A stretch of DNA of 12,487 bases. It comes from CAYUKK01 sp964445305 (GTDB taxonomy: Bacteria; Acidobacteriota; Aminicenantia; Aminicenantales; UBA8522). The stretch is taken from the NCBI GenBank assembly GCA_964445305.1, contig CAYUKK010000092.1, positions 1 through 12,487 on the forward strand, in the 5' to 3' direction. The position numbers and the translations under genes were made by a program. This document shows, piece after piece, positions 12,309 through 12,487 of the stretch. The stretch's first letter is position 1, and every line of letters begins with the position of its first letter. A model generated the notes under the pieces. That model was not told the DNA's origin, did not search any database, and saw only the letters and a list, made by a program, of their open reading frames with translations.

Positions 12309-12487
12309 AGCAGGCCGGAGGGGAATAACGGTCAGCGTCTCGGGTAAGGTCGGCCCCCCGAACCACACCACCCCTCGGCTGCACTCGCTATCGTGATAAT
12401 TTGCCACAAGATGAAGCACTTTCGCCTGATGATAATTTTCTATCGGCAAATCAGGGCCATCTTCCGCCGCTTGCCAGACCCCCCTTT

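Larger units (their letters stand above)
11749..12487. other. 739-bp region without a convincing protein gene
   Basis: After the minus-strand RNA candidate (to 11906) the sequence changes character. From 11970 to about 12180 it is rich in repeated C/T-rich words (CTCGCT, TTCGCTC, CTCGAG) and small dyads. Examples are AGCGAG-GAAA-CTCGCT near 12019-12034 and GGGGTTGGG near 11985 matched by CCCAACCCC near 12110. Overlapping plus-strand frames of about 100 codons here have Arg/Ser/Pro-rich, low-complexity translations and are not believed. A weak hairpin (12060s-12078 region: 12160-12178) followed by six T (12180-12185) could act as a plus-strand terminator. From 12200 on, inverted repeats of REP type follow. 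From 12390 to the edge the sequence is AT-richer, with ATTTGCC (12399-12405) mirrored by GGCAAAT (12445-12451). Confidence 0.6.

Noticed and set aside
12240..12449. 69-codon minus-strand frame
   Set aside because: It crosses the palindromic repeat and matches nothing recognised. A remnant gene is possible but unsupported.
12200..12487. CRISPR array or attachment site
   Set aside because: Repeats here are inverted and few, with no regular direct repeat-spacer pattern, and there is no integrase or tRNA gene in the window.

Overview
The window is the 3'-ward part of a long, tightly packed plus-strand gene block (about 65-11748), followed by about 740 bp without a convincing protein gene. No 16S rRNA or other marker is present, so the organism cannot be named. 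Two features point to a diderm bacterium with lipopolysaccharide or a similar heptose-containing surface glycan: an O-antigen-type ABC exporter (Wzm/Wzt) and a stand-alone heptose-phosphate nucleotidyltransferase (RfaE2). Other features fit a deep-branching Gram-negative lineage such as Acidobacteriota/Aminicenantota or a deltaproteobacterial-type group rather than an enteric: paired b'/b stator subunits, a signal-peptide-like start on b, and no a/c subunit genes in the ATP synthase cluster. That placement is inference.

Layout. A sigma70-like promoter (23-52) sits almost directly on the start of a small receiver-only response regulator (65-535). The usual phosphoacceptor Asp of this protein is a Glu. 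It is followed by accD (545-1333), the carboxyltransferase beta subunit of acetyl-CoA carboxylase, and folC (1333-2628), folylpolyglutamate/dihydrofolate synthase. After a 106-bp gap comes the ATP synthase set atpF'-atpF-atpH-atpA-atpG-atpD-atpC (2735-8402), that is b', b, delta, alpha, gamma, beta and epsilon. The membrane subunits a (atpB) and c (atpE) are not here and must be encoded elsewhere. Epsilon is short and lacks the usual C-terminal helical hairpin. A TrmN6-type N6-adenine methyltransferase (8377-9117) overlaps atpC. It is followed by the Wzm permease (9110-9928), the Wzt ATPase with a carbohydrate-binding tail (9929-11209) and RfaE2 (11206-11748).

Neighbouring genes are mostly joined by short overlaps (TGATG, ATGA, or 8-26 nt) or gaps under 20 nt. 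This suggests one or two polycistronic units with translational coupling, linking fatty-acid precursor supply, folate metabolism, energy conversion and surface glycan export.

The downstream region (11749-12487) is the least ordinary part. On the minus strand a good promoter (TTGACT, 17 bp, TAGAAT at 11906-11878) is followed by about 165 nt that can fold into several consecutive hairpins. The stretch ends in a canonical intrinsic terminator whose U-tract is encoded by Lys codons inside the 3' end of rfaE2. This is a candidate small structured RNA converging on the operon end, or a transcribed dispersed repeat. Further on, nested perfect inverted repeats (12-bp arms around a C5TTTGA/TCAAAG5 palindrome, 12214-12308) look like a REP-type intergenic element.
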